From: Spinellus fusiger
Taxonomy: Eukaryota > Mucoromycota > Mucoromycetes > Mucorales > Phycomycetaceae
NCBI GenBank assembly: GCA_025094145.1
Contig: JALLLS010000093.1
Location: 1 to 64,000 of the forward strand
Length of the DNA: 64,000 bases
Reading direction: 5' to 3'
The notes under the pieces are model-generated. The model was given only the letters and a program-made list of their open reading frames with translations, was not told the origin of the DNA and did not search any database. This document shows, one piece after another, positions 13,201-24,869 of the stretch (its first letter is position 1; every line of letters starts with the position of its first letter). Position numbers and translations under genes: made by a program.

Positions 13201-13632
13201 TCTAAAAAGAATCTCTCGGATACTTATGTAAAGGCTAGTTTTGATTCTAAACTATTGGTAGAAGACATGAAAGACTGTTCTATCTTTACTCAAAGAGAGT
13301 CATCCCCAGCCCCAGCTCCAGCTCCAGCTCCAGTCCCAGCTCCAGCCCTAGCCCCAGCCCCAGCCCCAGCCCCAGCCCCAGCTCCAGCACAAGAACCAGT
13401 ACGTCCAAAAGCACCCGGTATCTTTCGACGTGCCACTCTAAAGGCAAAATCAGTGATTCCGCCTCTTAGTAGTAACAAACACCAGTCTATTCCTGCCTAC
13501 TCTTCATCCACCAAGTCAATGGAACCCGATGCATTGTCCTACAGAGCATCCTCTACCTTCCCCATCACAGTAGAAAAGAAGTCAGACAATAAGAACAGTG
13601 GAAATAAAAACGAAGGATATCAAGGCAAATGA
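10285..13632 (+). CDS. F-BAR and RhoGAP domain protein (Rgd1-like)
   Basis: Eleven exons (10285-10332, 10414-10508, 10572-10809, 10884-10976, 11019-11421, 11494-11573, 11660-11731, 11836-11977, 12027-12338, 12392-12497, 12555-13632) close exactly at 888 aa. The N-terminal part (WTIHDLERFIALLRARADLCY, LLAEEAHIHSLRKINKL, LRKTQVETAKHA) is an F-BAR-type coiled coil for membrane curvature, split by a Pro/Ser/Thr-rich insert. The RhoGAP domain starts near FGGSLNEYA and has the arginine finger in KEGIYRISG, VLKIYLRELSDPLF and MNIQNLSFIFTPAIF. It should stimulate GTP hydrolysis by Rho-type GTPases at the cell cortex. The long C-terminal tail is disordered and carries a Pro-Ala run. The arrangement matches yeast Rgd1 and S. 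pombe Rga7/Rga8. Confidence 0.9.
13306..13395 (+). repeat. In-frame CCAGCC/CCAGCT repeat coding (PA)n
   Basis: About 90 bp of hexamer-like repeats inside the last RhoGAP exon, encoding Pro-Ala dipeptides with single variants (PV, AL). The frame is kept, so length changes by six bases are tolerated. Confidence 0.95.
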
Positions 13633-13879
13633 AACTAACCTTCTATTTCTTGTCTCTCTTCTCCATACACATACACCTATCTACGCAGATGCACACTCAG
13701 TACACATCCCTGGACGCATGTCTATAGCCTCTCCCTTTGTTCTCTGTCCCTTTTCTTTATTATTATTATTATTACTCTTCTTTAATGTGTCTTTTTGTAC
13801 ACTCTATAGTGGTAGTAGGATTCACGGCAGCATTTGTAGTAGTAGTATTGCCACTGTTATTATTGCTATTATTATTATT

Positions 13880-13952
13880 ATTAGTAGTATCAATAACAAT
13901 AACAATAACAATAACAATAACAATAACAATAACAATAACAACAATAATTATA
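13880..13952. repeat. (AATAAC)n and flanking trinucleotide tracts
   Basis: ATT/GTA trinucleotides, then about ten AATAAC hexamers, then AGTAGC units. They lie just downstream of the RhoGAP stop codon, possibly in its 3'UTR. Confidence 0.9.
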
Positions 13953-16900
13953 GTAGCAGTAGCAGTAGACTAAGGCACTCTATTATATAAACTCGTATAA
14001 ACATATTGACATGTCTTTGTCACGCACATCTTGATACAATTCCGATTAGGTTTCATACGCTGACTGAGTTGTGTCAATAGCTGTGTATGAACAAAATCAA
14101 ATCAGTTTAGCGCAACAAAAGGTGCATACCTTATATTTCAGGCTTAAACACATTCTTGAACTTACTTAACTACAGCAGTCGTATTGACTCAAAAGTCAAA
14201 CTGCATTGGTACAACTTCTACATTCATCTCTCTATTTCATTTGTATTTATTACTGGAGGCTTCAATTCATGGAATTTTCTTCTTCTTCAACGGGTCTATT
14301 CATTTAAAAGCTCCTATCCTCTATTCAAAATAAAGACTCTTTTCTCTTTTGGCAAGTGTCCCTGATCTAACCTACTCTATAAGTCAGACTACTATTATAT
14401 GCCTAACAAAGCGTACCTTTTTTTTTTAAAAAAAAAAGAAATATAGATAGATATAGATATAAATAAAAACCTTAAATTTTCTGGATTTATTTTCAAAAAG
14501 TCGATTCAATACCAGAAACAAGCTTCCAGTGTACGGTTTCTCGCTTTGATAATCATGGATCTAATAAATAATCCTACGTTCCTAGTGGTCAGAGACTTCT
14601 AAAATAACTGAGCAGGGTCTGATATGGACAAATCATCTTATTTGACTTATATTTGGTTTTAATTAATTATTTTGGCTTTGTATTATTATATCTGAGGTGA
14701 TAAGGCATTTCATTGCCTGTTATCAAAAATAATAACAAAAGAATAACAAACTACTTAAAAGAGTAAAATAAGAAAAGAGAAACACAAAAGAAACACAAGC
14801 TAAAAGACAGGCTAAAAGAATCACTTCTTTTCTGCTATTTTTCTGCATTTTTTTTTCTTTTTCTTATAACTGACAATGACGACTTTGACGCTATAGGAAA
14901 GACATTGGCAAACAAAACTTACTCGTTTTACTTTACAGTGCAACACAAGAAATAAAAGACGATGAATGGTTGTGTGACTCATTCTTTTTCCCGTAGTATT
15001 TAATAATGAGTGCAGAACATTGTGGTGTCAACAGATAGAGAAAAAACGATCAAAGACAGTAGATGAGTGGCTACAGATGCTTCCTAGAAAGGGTGGATTT
15101 TATTTTGCTGAAGAGTCAATACAGCCATTGATTGATTATTTTCATGCATCAGCCCATCCATCATCTCGATAGGCCGATATAAGATAGCCTGAGCTCCAAT
15201 CCTCATTGTGTCCGTCCATCGTCCAAAGTCAAGCCGAATCAGTCCACACTTCTCAATTCATCTGCTCGACACATGGGACCTATCGATACACTTAAATAAC
15301 AGTTACAATACACTTTGTCTCCTCTCTCCTCACCCATGCCTCCTCTGTTTCAATGTCTTTTCTTCTTTGACGGAAGTCTTATTCTACAAAACACTATCCT
15401 GCCCCTTTGTTCATGGATTGGAGGATAAAAAGGACGTGCACCTTTGGGTAAAGCACATACCAGCACTCGTGATGATAGTCACCTCTCTTTTTTCTCTTTT
15501 TTCTCTTTTTTTTCTTTTCTTTTTTCTTTTTTTTTATTCAACGACACTTCCATATTTAGAAAGGCATGTTCATTTCAAAGGTCTCTTTCACCTGCTACTA
15601 TTTTACAGGCCAAACCATTCATCCCGTGAAAGAAAGAAAGAAAGAAGAAAAAAAAGTGTCGTCTTTATTACACTGAATAAGTGAATACAAAACAATCTAA
15701 TCATTAAGCTTAATCATTAAATTTGGTTTTTATTTTTATTTTTATTTTATAGTCTGTTGTATTTCTCTCTCTTTTCTTTTTTCTTTTTTTTTCTTTCTTT
15801 CTATATAAAATAATGTCATTTCCTTAATGAACATTAGGTTTCTTTTTTATCTCATATAAATGGCTTTGAAAGAAAACTCAGTTATGAATACTTTGATATT
15901 TATTTATTTATTTATTTATTTATTTGTATTCAAAGAATATTCTGATGTGGCCAGATGGACCTATGATTGAATGACTTTTATATCTCTATATCATTTGAGT
16001 TAATTGTTCAGAACTGACCCTGTAGAGACAGTAAAGTAAAATAGAGTAAAATAGACACTGTGTTTTGTTCATTTGACGCATTGGATCTTAATATAAAAAT
16101 CAGCATCTTTTCGTCTATTGTATTCAAAAATAGCTAATTACTCATTTTATTCTATTGGCTTTGTTCGTAAAAGAGTGGAGCATGTGGGAAATGCCTTTCT
16201 TGTACAAAATAATTTCTGAAAATCATCAATGGACACTAGGTCCAAAACGTGAAAAAGACCAAGGTTTGCATAGTAGACACCCCAATGCAGTGTCCTTTAT
16301 AAACAAAACAGAAAAGCATGCCTTTATAGTACATTGAAGTAAAATATGCACTTTTGTCAGCCATGTAGAAAATGAAAGACGTGTTGGTATTCTGTATACG
16401 AACACTATTTGCAGTGTCCTGGGAGAATGAGTATGAAGGCTGTTCAATGCAAGATGAAGATTTACATCTTTATATCTACACTCTCTTTCTCCCTTCTTTC
16501 AACCCCTTTACTATCCTCCTATTCTTATTTCTCGCTCTTTTTACATTGTGTTTGGCTGTTAAAAGAATGAACCTATTAGTATCAGACCCTTTTGATGTTG
16601 GTTTTGCTGGGGTACTGGACACCTTCCCCCCTCTTTTCTTTTTTCTTTTTTCTTTTTTTCTTTTTTTCTTTTTTTCTTTTTTTCTTTTGTAGAATGAATA
16701 AAAACTTCTGCTTTTTAATTTCCAAGAATATACTGATTACAAAATATTCATGCTAGAATCAAGGACCAATGATTGCTGAATAAGCATTTCTATCATCTAA
16801 TAAAGATAATTTTAAGCATCGAATAGACCTATGGACATTATTCATTTGCGCCGAAATATTACAACGGGGCAAATCCTCTGTCTAATACAGCAACTCCATT

Positions 16901-17984
16901 CTGTACGGCCAATATTAAAAGATAGTGGGCATTTGTATGGTGCTATGACTTTATTTTATTTTATTTTTGATATAAAGTAGCGACAGATGACATTGCCTGA
17001 ACTACTCATCCATAATCTACTATACCATGCTCAGTTAGAACATGGACTTAATTCAATGTGGGTGCATTTCCAAAGACTAGTCTCTTATTTGAATTTCAAA
17101 GCCATTGAAATTATCTCGATAAGGGGCGGTCTTCCTGTTAGAAGACCAATGTGTCCATTGAATATTAAGTGCTATCTCCAAATCCAGGTAAATCCGCCAG
17201 CAAGGCGACGGACTGTTTCTTAGCTCTTGAATGAAGCTTGGGCCAAATCGAACCTTGAGTCTATTATTACGATCAGTACGTGAACCCTTGATTAGAAGAA
17301 GACAAAGTGGCAAAATGGCAGAATGGCAGACGGTAGCACACAGCTGATAGTGTTGTTGATTATTACTCTAATGACATTGACGCTTGAAGTAGGATGACTT
17401 GTTCTATGGAATGCTATGGATGAAGAGTTCCTTCTCCCATGCTTTGACTTGCCTATTCCTTAAATCGATCGTAGATATGTTAAATGTGGAATAACACAGT
17501 CGACAGGTCGATCATTCAATCTACAGTGTTCCCTAGACAGAGACCCCTACTATTTTTGGCTATACTCCTTGTGTACCCACTACAAATGACGCTTTAAGCC
17601 TGTTTGGAACACCTTGGACGCTTTAAGACACCTTGAGATACCTCAACATCTTACAGTGTCTAGGAGCCCCTTGGGCAACAAGAGAGTTTGGCTACTACAA
17701 CGTCATTCTATAGGCCACGTTAGGGTTGAATTTTCTGTTGGGTGGCAAACCACTTTATAAAATGTTTTTTGGGATATAAAATGTACGGTATAATTATTCA
17801 AAAGCAGAATATCGATACTTATCGATACTGCAGATTATTTCTTCTGATTTCTCTATGATCGTAGAAATGTACCTGACATGAAGTTGAATGGAAAAGTACT
17901 AGTGCCTGAACACATAGACACTCTTCCACCTGAGACATGTTCAATGGGATGAGAGGGATTTCTTTCCGTGTTTATTTGTTGACT

Positions 17985-18100
17985 CCATTTATTGACTCTA
18001 TTGACTATATTTATTCTATTTATTCTATTTATTGACTCTATTGACTCTATTGACTATTTATTGACTCTATTGACTCTATTTATTGACTCTATTTATTTAT
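17985..18100. repeat. TTGACTCTATTTA-type interspersed tandem repeat
   Basis: Irregular repetition of TATTGACTCTATT and TTTATTCTATT units over about 115 bp. No coding content. Confidence 0.85.
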
Positions 18101-19283
18101 ATTTCATCATCTCTAGACCTCTTGCCTATTATTGCAAGTGCCAAACCTGTTACCTTGAACAATAGTGCGTGACTTTAATCCTTGGTGGACTGGACTCTAA
18201 TGTAGTCTCACTCCATCTCCCCCACATGCCAAATAAAACACCCTCTACTACTTTGGCCATAGCAAGGAAATCACAGGGTGCTGATTTGCATATAAAGTTT
18301 AAGATGAATTTGTTTGGTACCAATCAATTGCTATGGTTTCTCTTTAAAGAAAATAGAGAATGGTTTCCATGGGAACAAATTCATTAGCCTTTTCAAACAC
18401 AAGACCTTTGTCATCTATAGATGTCTTATGCTCCACTCCTAAATAGATAGAAATAGCACCTAGTACAGAAGCTGGGAAATGAAGAATGAAATCCTTACTT
18501 TTTGGTGATGATATGCTGTATTGTGTTTGATCTTGGTGAGCACAAACTATAAAGGCCCTGCACTCCTATTTGATGCCTATACAGGTTCAATTGGCAGTAT
18601 CAGTGACACTAATACTGTCTTTGGCTATAAGTCTTACCCTCCTCCAACTGTCTCTCTTTCTCTCTTTCTCTCGATCTCTTTTCTGCTTCTGCTTCTGCTT
18701 TTCTTTGGAATGCTACCGTCTGCTGCCGTATATAGCTAGTCAGCTGTCTTAAACTGGTGTTTTGCATGCCCTTCTTTAGCGGAGAATTCGGACTTTGAGT
18801 AGAACACTCACTGATGAGTGTGTAACATTTAGCAAACCTGTGGACTGACAGTGTGGTAAGCTGCTTATTCATGTACAGATAGAAATGAAAGCACCTCATC
18901 GGCCTACTTACAGATACTCATAGAAAAAGAGAAAAAGGCACTCTCCTATGGACGCTCTAGAGTGTAGGCTCTATGGAAGCTCCATAGACTCTCTAGAGTG
19001 TGTTCTCTACAAAGGTGTGTCCTATGGTGTGTCCTGGCCAAAGGATGAAGAAAATAAAAAAAGAGAGAGAGAGAGATAGAAATGGCATTCATAAAGTGTA
19101 TCAAATACACGGTAAAAGATCGCCCTTTTGCCCCCTTTGTCCCCTTTGCCCCCCCTTTTTTTTTTTCTTTTTTTTTCTTTGAAAATTATAAATACACCTC
19201 TGTCTTGTCTCTCTTTTTCTTTTTCAACTTTTTATATATTTCTAAATTGCTTCACCTTATCTCTCTTCTTCTCTCTCTCCAAA

Positions 19284-20089
19284 ATGTCTTCTCCAAATAG
19301 TTTCTCCAGTACATTAAAAATGCAAGGCTGGCTCCTGGTACAAAGACAGGGATTCTATAAGACATATACTCGACGCTTTTTTGTTCTGACCACGAATGAA
19401 ATGATCTGCTTTAAACATGAGGTACATTGATACTATAGTAGTAGCATCTCATGGCATGTTATTGACTTGTTGTTTAGACAGACACAGCTCCCCAAACTGT
19501 CATTCAACTTCACCACTATCAATTGGATACCACCAATACATGTCCAGAAACTCACTATTCTTTTCAACTGATCTCAGAAGAGTCGAATAAATCGAAATAT
19601 CCCGACATTAGCTTCCAAACAGATTCAAAAGAAAGCCTAGAGGCATGGCTGGAATCATTTCAACGACGCTCAGGATGTGCTGAAATACTCCAAAAATGGC
19701 TCGAGCGCTATGATATTCCAACACAGAACAGCGGTCTAAATGTTGGAATAAGTCCTTCAGATTCAACCGACAGCATCTTCACAGATCGTTCTCAGACACC
19801 ATCGTGTTATTTTATCAACGCTCCCTACAGTGACTCTCTATCCACTGTGGAATCATCGACCCATGAAAAACCAACGGGCAAACTTGCCTCTTTTCTTCAA
19901 TCTTTTTGGCTTCGAAAGTCGCGATCAAAATCATTAGCAGCTGCAGGCCAAACACCCCACGACTCTACATTGCCCATATCAACTTCTCTCTCCATGTCCA
20001 TGTCTATGCCCATCCCTATTCACCGTCCCATTATCCACCCAAGCGAGTTCAACCAAGAAGATACTCTCCGTCATCCTTATGCCATCTAG
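19284..20089 (+). CDS. Small PH-domain protein
   Basis: Two exons (19284-19421 and 19478-20089) with a 56-nt intron give 249 aa. Residues 13-120 read as a pleckstrin homology domain: MQGWLLVQRQGFYKTYTRRFFVLTTNEMICF at the N-terminal strands, a middle strand HYSFQLISEES, DISFQTDS, and the C-terminal helix with its invariant Trp in ESLEAWLESFQRR. PH domains bind phosphoinositides or proteins; K and R residues in the beta1-beta2 loop favour lipid binding, which is inference. The rest is Ser/Thr-rich and probably disordered, with a basic LRKSRSKSL patch. No other domain is visible and I do not recognise the gene beyond the domain. Confidence 0.85.
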
Positions 20090-20631
20090 TCGACACCCCT
20101 GTACATTCTCTTCCTCTTCTTATCCTTGTCCATTCCCTTTTTTCTATTTTAATTCGAGACAACAGACGACGAACACTATTTTTTATTTTTTATTTTCTAT
20201 TTTTTATTTTCTATTTTTTATTCTTTATTTTTTATTCTTTTCTTATTGTAAATAACCCAATGTACTCTTTTCTTTCTCTCCTCCACCCCATCCTACATAT
20301 AGCAAACATTACATACTCTCTTTCTCTCTTATTACTTGGTTACATACTTACACCCATAGACACTCCCTCACTCTTCTATTACAAAAGACACCACGACAGA
20401 CACAATAAACCACACTAGGCACATCCCTGCTCCAGTTAAATATAAACACATCATGACCCATGCCATTTTACTATTGTTTGTAACAATCTTTTTCTTCTTT
20501 TCTTTTTTACTGTATGTTATTATTCTTACAAAAAGAAAAAGAAAGAAAACAACTATGAACCAGGCACCATCCTCAACTGCACACCAATAATATAAAGAAA
20601 AAGGATGTCCACTTTCTCTCCACTAAGTTAT
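20090..20631. other. Convergent 3' spacer between PH gene and eIF5A
   Basis: Holds both 3' untranslated regions. It contains a TTTTTATTTTCTA-type tract (about 20178-20245) and CT-rich sequence. No gene seen. Confidence 0.6.
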
Positions 20632-21185
20632 TTAGGCCTTGGGGGCTTCCTTGTCTATAATACAAAGAAAAAAGCAAGTGTGTCAATACATTTCTCTGTC
20701 TTTCTCTCCTTAAGAATAGAACAGAGCAACTTACAAGACAAGGCGTGCTCTTCACCCATAGCAGACACAACAGAGACAATCAATTCCTTGCCATCATCAA
20801 ACTCTTCCTGCAACTTGGCACCGAGTTCACCAGCGGGCAATTTGACATCATCCTTGGTGGAACCATCAGCCAACATCAAAGACAAAAAGTCATCGTCAAT
20901 GTTGATGAGAGCGTACTCGTTACGGACGACGTTGGGGACATCCATGTTGTGAGTAGAGGGAGAGAGATCTTCAAGCTTCTTTTGGGTGAAGATGTCAATG
21001 GCAACCAAGTGGACCTTGGCGTGACCGTGCTTGCCAGTCTTGGAGGTAGACATATCAACGATCTTGCAGGGACGGCCCTTGATAACAACGTGGCCGTTCT
21101 TTCTCAAGGCAGAGCACTGCATGGGGTAGGTGAGGGAAGCACCGGCATCAGTGTTCTCAAAGGTGTGATCGTGGTCGTCAGACAT
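20632..21185 (-). CDS. Translation initiation factor eIF5A
   Basis: Two exons (21185-20735 and 20654-20632) with an 80-nt intron give 157 aa, the usual fungal eIF5A length. The hypusine site is in [11 protein letters not shown], where the Lys between Gly and His would be modified by deoxyhypusine synthase. The N-terminal SH3-like fold starts [27 protein letters not shown]. The OB-fold part has [14 protein letters not shown] and [18 protein letters not shown] at the end. eIF5A binds the ribosome and relieves stalling at proline-rich stretches. The second exon supplies only the last eight codons; without splicing the frame would read on into intron sequence. Confidence 0.97.
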
Positions 21186-21186
21186 G

Positions 21187-21603
21187 CTAGTGGTTGTATT
21201 AGTTAATATACAATCAACAGCAGTAATAGCAGTAGTAATACTACTTGATACTGATACTGATACTGATACTGATACTGATACTGATACTGATACTGATACT
21301 GATACTGATACTGATACTGATACTGATACTGATACTGGTACTGATACTAATACTTAATACTAATACTTAATACTGATACTTAATACTGATACTTAATACC
21401 AATACCAATAATACCAATACCAATAATACCAATACCAATAATACCAATACTTAATACCAATACCAATAATACCAATACCAATAATACCAATACTTAATAC
21501 CAATACCAATAATACTAATACTAATACTAATACTAATACTAATACTAATACTAATACTAATACTAATAATACTTTGGCTTAGAGCGCGTCTATGTTGACT
21601 TAC
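21187..21603 (-). promoter_or_regulatory. Probable 5'UTR intron of eIF5A, filled with hexamer repeats
   Basis: On the sense (minus) strand a consensus donor GTAAGTCAAC lies at 21603, and an acceptor ACTAG at 21187 stands two bases before the start codon, with TTAACTAATA just upstream as a possible branch site. Between them lies the minisatellite. A TTATTTAAAA box at about 21661-21670 could be the TATA element. The intron is inferred from motifs only. Confidence 0.55.
21245..21572. repeat. Hexanucleotide minisatellite (GATACT / TACCAA / TACTAA)n
   Basis: About 330 bp of six-base units in blocks: GATACT first (plus strand), then mixed TACTTAA and ATACCAATACCAAT units, then a pure TACTAA block. 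Block homogeneity suggests repeated slippage. Confidence 0.95.
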
Positions 21604-22616
21604 TTTACAATGAGGCAAGGTTCAAGGAAGAAGGAAAGCCGCTAGTTAGGTGGAGACCGTTTTTAAATAATTTTTTTCCAATGTTGATTTTTTTATTTAT
21701 TTATTTTCAGTGGTGACATCGAACAAAATTTTTTTTTCCTTGTCTGAGTTCCTAGAAGAATGCTGATTGGAGGAAAGATGGGGTTTTGCTTCTAGGCAGA
21801 GAATGGAAGAAAGGGGGAATGGAGAGACTAGTCGAAAGAGGACAAGTGAGAAGACGATTCGAGGCAGAGAATGAATTTAGTTTTTAATAAGAGGGGTATG
21901 TGGGATATACAAATAGATCCATAGAGATAGATCAGAGAGAATAAAAGATGCTATGAATTGACGATAGGATTCCTATAGAATCACTCCCATCTCACTATGA
22001 ATCTATTGCAAGAATTACCTTTTTCATTGTTTAAAAGTATCTATCTCTCTATAATAATAATAATAATAATAATAGATAAAAATATAGAGACAAAGGTACT
22101 CTCCAAGGCCAGAGACTTGCTATAAGGAACACTACCTACTAGCAGTAGACTCCCAAGACACACACTTGACTTGATATCTTTGCCTAGAATAGCACACAGG
22201 ATGTCTAGATCCCTCCAAACCACAGACAGAGATTCAATCCATTCACCCTTCAAGACCATTGCATTGGATGGATGGGTCATAGTAAAAGAGCAAGTGTAGA
22301 GAATATTACAGTGACTTGCTCTCTTTTGCTGAGGAAAGCAATGACTAAAGAATACCACCACTGCAAGTAGCCAATGGAAGAAATGGATGGGTCTAGACTC
22401 CGTTGTAGTATCACCAAAGAAGTATTTATGAATGGACCTTTCTGTTTAAGCTTAATGTTATCTTACGAACAACTACTGTTATTCACAAGTATAACATGGA
22501 TGAGAAAATAGGGTAAATACTTCACTGGTAATCCACCAGTCCATTATGAATGTATTTTTTACTAGCTATTTCAAGTTAACTCACGATGAAGAGTCAAAGC
22601 CAGTGGTTCTAAAATA

Positions 22617-22792
22617 TAAAAATAATATAAATATAAATAATATAAATAATATAAATAATATAAATATAAATAATATAAATAATATAAATATAAATAATAT
22701 AAATAATATAAATATAAATAATATAAATAATATAAATATAAATAATATAAATATAAATAATATAAATAATATAAATAATATAAATATTAAAA
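22617..22792. repeat. (ATAAAT/ATAATATAA)n microsatellite
   Basis: About 175 bp of AATATAAATAATATAAAT units. Open in several frames on both strands, which is an artefact of the lack of stop codons in the unit. Confidence 0.95.
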
Positions 22793-24869
22793 AATAGACT
22801 CTGCTCGGGATGTTTCTTTTGTACATTGCAAGGGTTAATAAGACATCCTATCAAATGTTAATGATTCAAGCACTCTTATGAATGTACACACTATGGGCAC
22901 TGTAGTTGCTTATTTTAGTAACAATGAGAGCAAGGTGTTTTTGCTTTGTTGATGTTGTAGCACATGTGTTCTCCATCATAGACTCTATCTATATTTATAT
23001 TTATATATCTTCTCCATCACATGGACAAGACACGGAAAGATGATCCTCTTCATCCTATCAGGAACAGAACACACCTTCTCCAAGAAGCCTATCAAAAAGC
23101 AATCTTTGAAAAGGAATGTTTGATATTATTTTGTGCTGCTTCATACTCTATAAACTCAAGAATACAACTGAGATGGAGGAGTGGCTGTGTGAAAGAGCCA
23201 AAAGAATAGAGTCTACAGGTAGGGTGTAGAATTGTAGGGATTCACACTTCTTGTGCATTCAAGAGTGTCTTGTTGAATCGAATCTCTTGGAGTCAATGGA
23301 CACTTGCCTCTTTAGAATGATGTGGTGGCTGTAAATAAGAGTCGATCTAAGGATCATGTACTCTATTGCGTTGTACTGACTCTAGTTTATCTTAGCATTC
23401 ACTGATCTTTAAGAGTACACAAAGCTCTGATGATGAATTCACTCTTCTTATTAAAGTAATTATTAGGATGGTTATTAAAGTAATTATTAGAATTATTATT
23501 AGAGTTATTATTCCAATTATTATTCAATACTTATTAACGTGGCTATATCAACAAACATTAGAAGAATCGTTTAAACCTTAGATCAATGGACCCATCGATC
23601 TATCAACAGATCTATTTTTATTATTTATGCAACTTTATTTTTGTATTTTCTCCTCCCCCCTTTTTTATTTTTTATTTTTTATTTTTTATTTTTATTTTTA
23701 TTTTTTACTTTATTAAATTACTCCACTTGTCAATAAATCAAACTTCTCAGTGATCAAATGACCATTGGATCGAATGGATATCACTTTATTCTTGTAGCAT
23801 TCACTCATTGGGAAGAATGAGTCATGCCAAGTTGTTTGCAGAAATAGTGAATGAAAAGGTTTTCCCTCTTGTCCTCTTAAAGACACGCATTGCTCTATTT
23901 GTCAATCCTTCATTTGCTGCTAGAATAGTGTGTACAAGAGAAACACTTTGACATTGACGTGGGTATTTTTACACTTGAGGCGATGGTCCAAATGAGTTTG
24001 TGTTCCAACAATGTTTTTAGGCTTGAGTGGCTTTTTTTTTTTCTTTTTTCAGCCACACTCTTTTTTATCAGCAGAACACACCCAGATAGACACAGATAAA
24101 TACAGATAGACACAGATATTTATATACATAAACAAGTGCAATGAGTCTTGTAAGCTATTTCTTCTTTTTCTTATCTCTATCTATAAAAAGAATACACCTA
24201 TGTCTCAGCGAATCAACATGTATTTGTGATCATTCATATTCTAATGACACTGCTTCATCTTATTTCATCTCCTGTGAGTATTTTGAGGTGAAACAAAATG
24301 ATGTTGATACAGAAGAGTTGAACCTCTTTAGCCAATATCTTTGGGAATTCATTCACTGTGAAGATAAAGTATGCAAATCAAGAAAGAAAAAACATAGTCA
24401 AATAGAGAATTGCTAGATATCTCTGTTGATAGCTGTACACACTTAAGGAGATGTCTGACCTTTAATATAAACCGTCTCCTCTCTATTAAAATAAGATTGA
24501 AAAGGTATGTTTGTGAGTGTTCAGTTTTATTTCTTTTTATAGAATACTTTGTAATCATAGTGTTGTCCTTGATCTTATTTATCAAAGCAAGCCCTGACAA
24601 TTGAACGCACAGTAGATCCAACGTCTTTATAAACTATTCTATAACTAGAATATGACTAGAATATAACCATAAATAGAATATAGCTATTCTGCAACTATTC
24701 TACAACTATTCATTGGATATTGAAATCATGACATAATGCATGCACTGTGATGATGCACTGTCTCTAATCTGTGCCTGACGTCAATTGTTCACATTTCTCC
24801 TTTTAGTTGGTTTTCATTTTTAGATGCTCACCTTCCTTTTATGAAGAATGACTTCACCATCAACGTGTA

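Larger units (their letters stand above)
13633..19283. other. Long AT-rich spacer with simple repeats and possible transposon relics
   Basis: 5.6 kb with no gene I can support. Visible items are: TTA and AATAAC tracts (13750-13950); ATTT tract near 15900; a TTTTTTTC tract (16630-16690); TTGACTCTATTTA-type repeats (17985-18100); a possible transposon end at 17521; and a hairpin at 18955-18998. Open frames at 16990-17310 and 18170-18740 (for example LNIQWTHWSSNRKTAPYRD on the minus strand) look like decayed coding sequence but have no motif I recognise. Confidence 0.5.

Noticed and set aside
13290..13478. Minus-strand Gly/Ala-rich frame
   Set aside because: Antisense of the Pro-Ala repeat in the RhoGAP tail.
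17221..17310. Possible tRNA (GGTTCGATTTG on the minus strand)
   Set aside because: The T-loop-like sequence is not accompanied by an acceptor stem, D-arm or anticodon arm.
18609..18899. 96-codon minus-strand frame with an Arg/Glu-rich end
   Set aside because: The RE-rich part comes from a CT-rich tract; no domain and no promoter or splice support.
20745..21206. 153-codon plus-strand frame
   Set aside because: It is the antisense shadow of the eIF5A exon.
22581..22854. Open frames of about 80 codons on both strands (I, Y, N, F, L repeats)
   Set aside because: They are translations of an ATAAAT-type microsatellite whose unit lacks stop codons.
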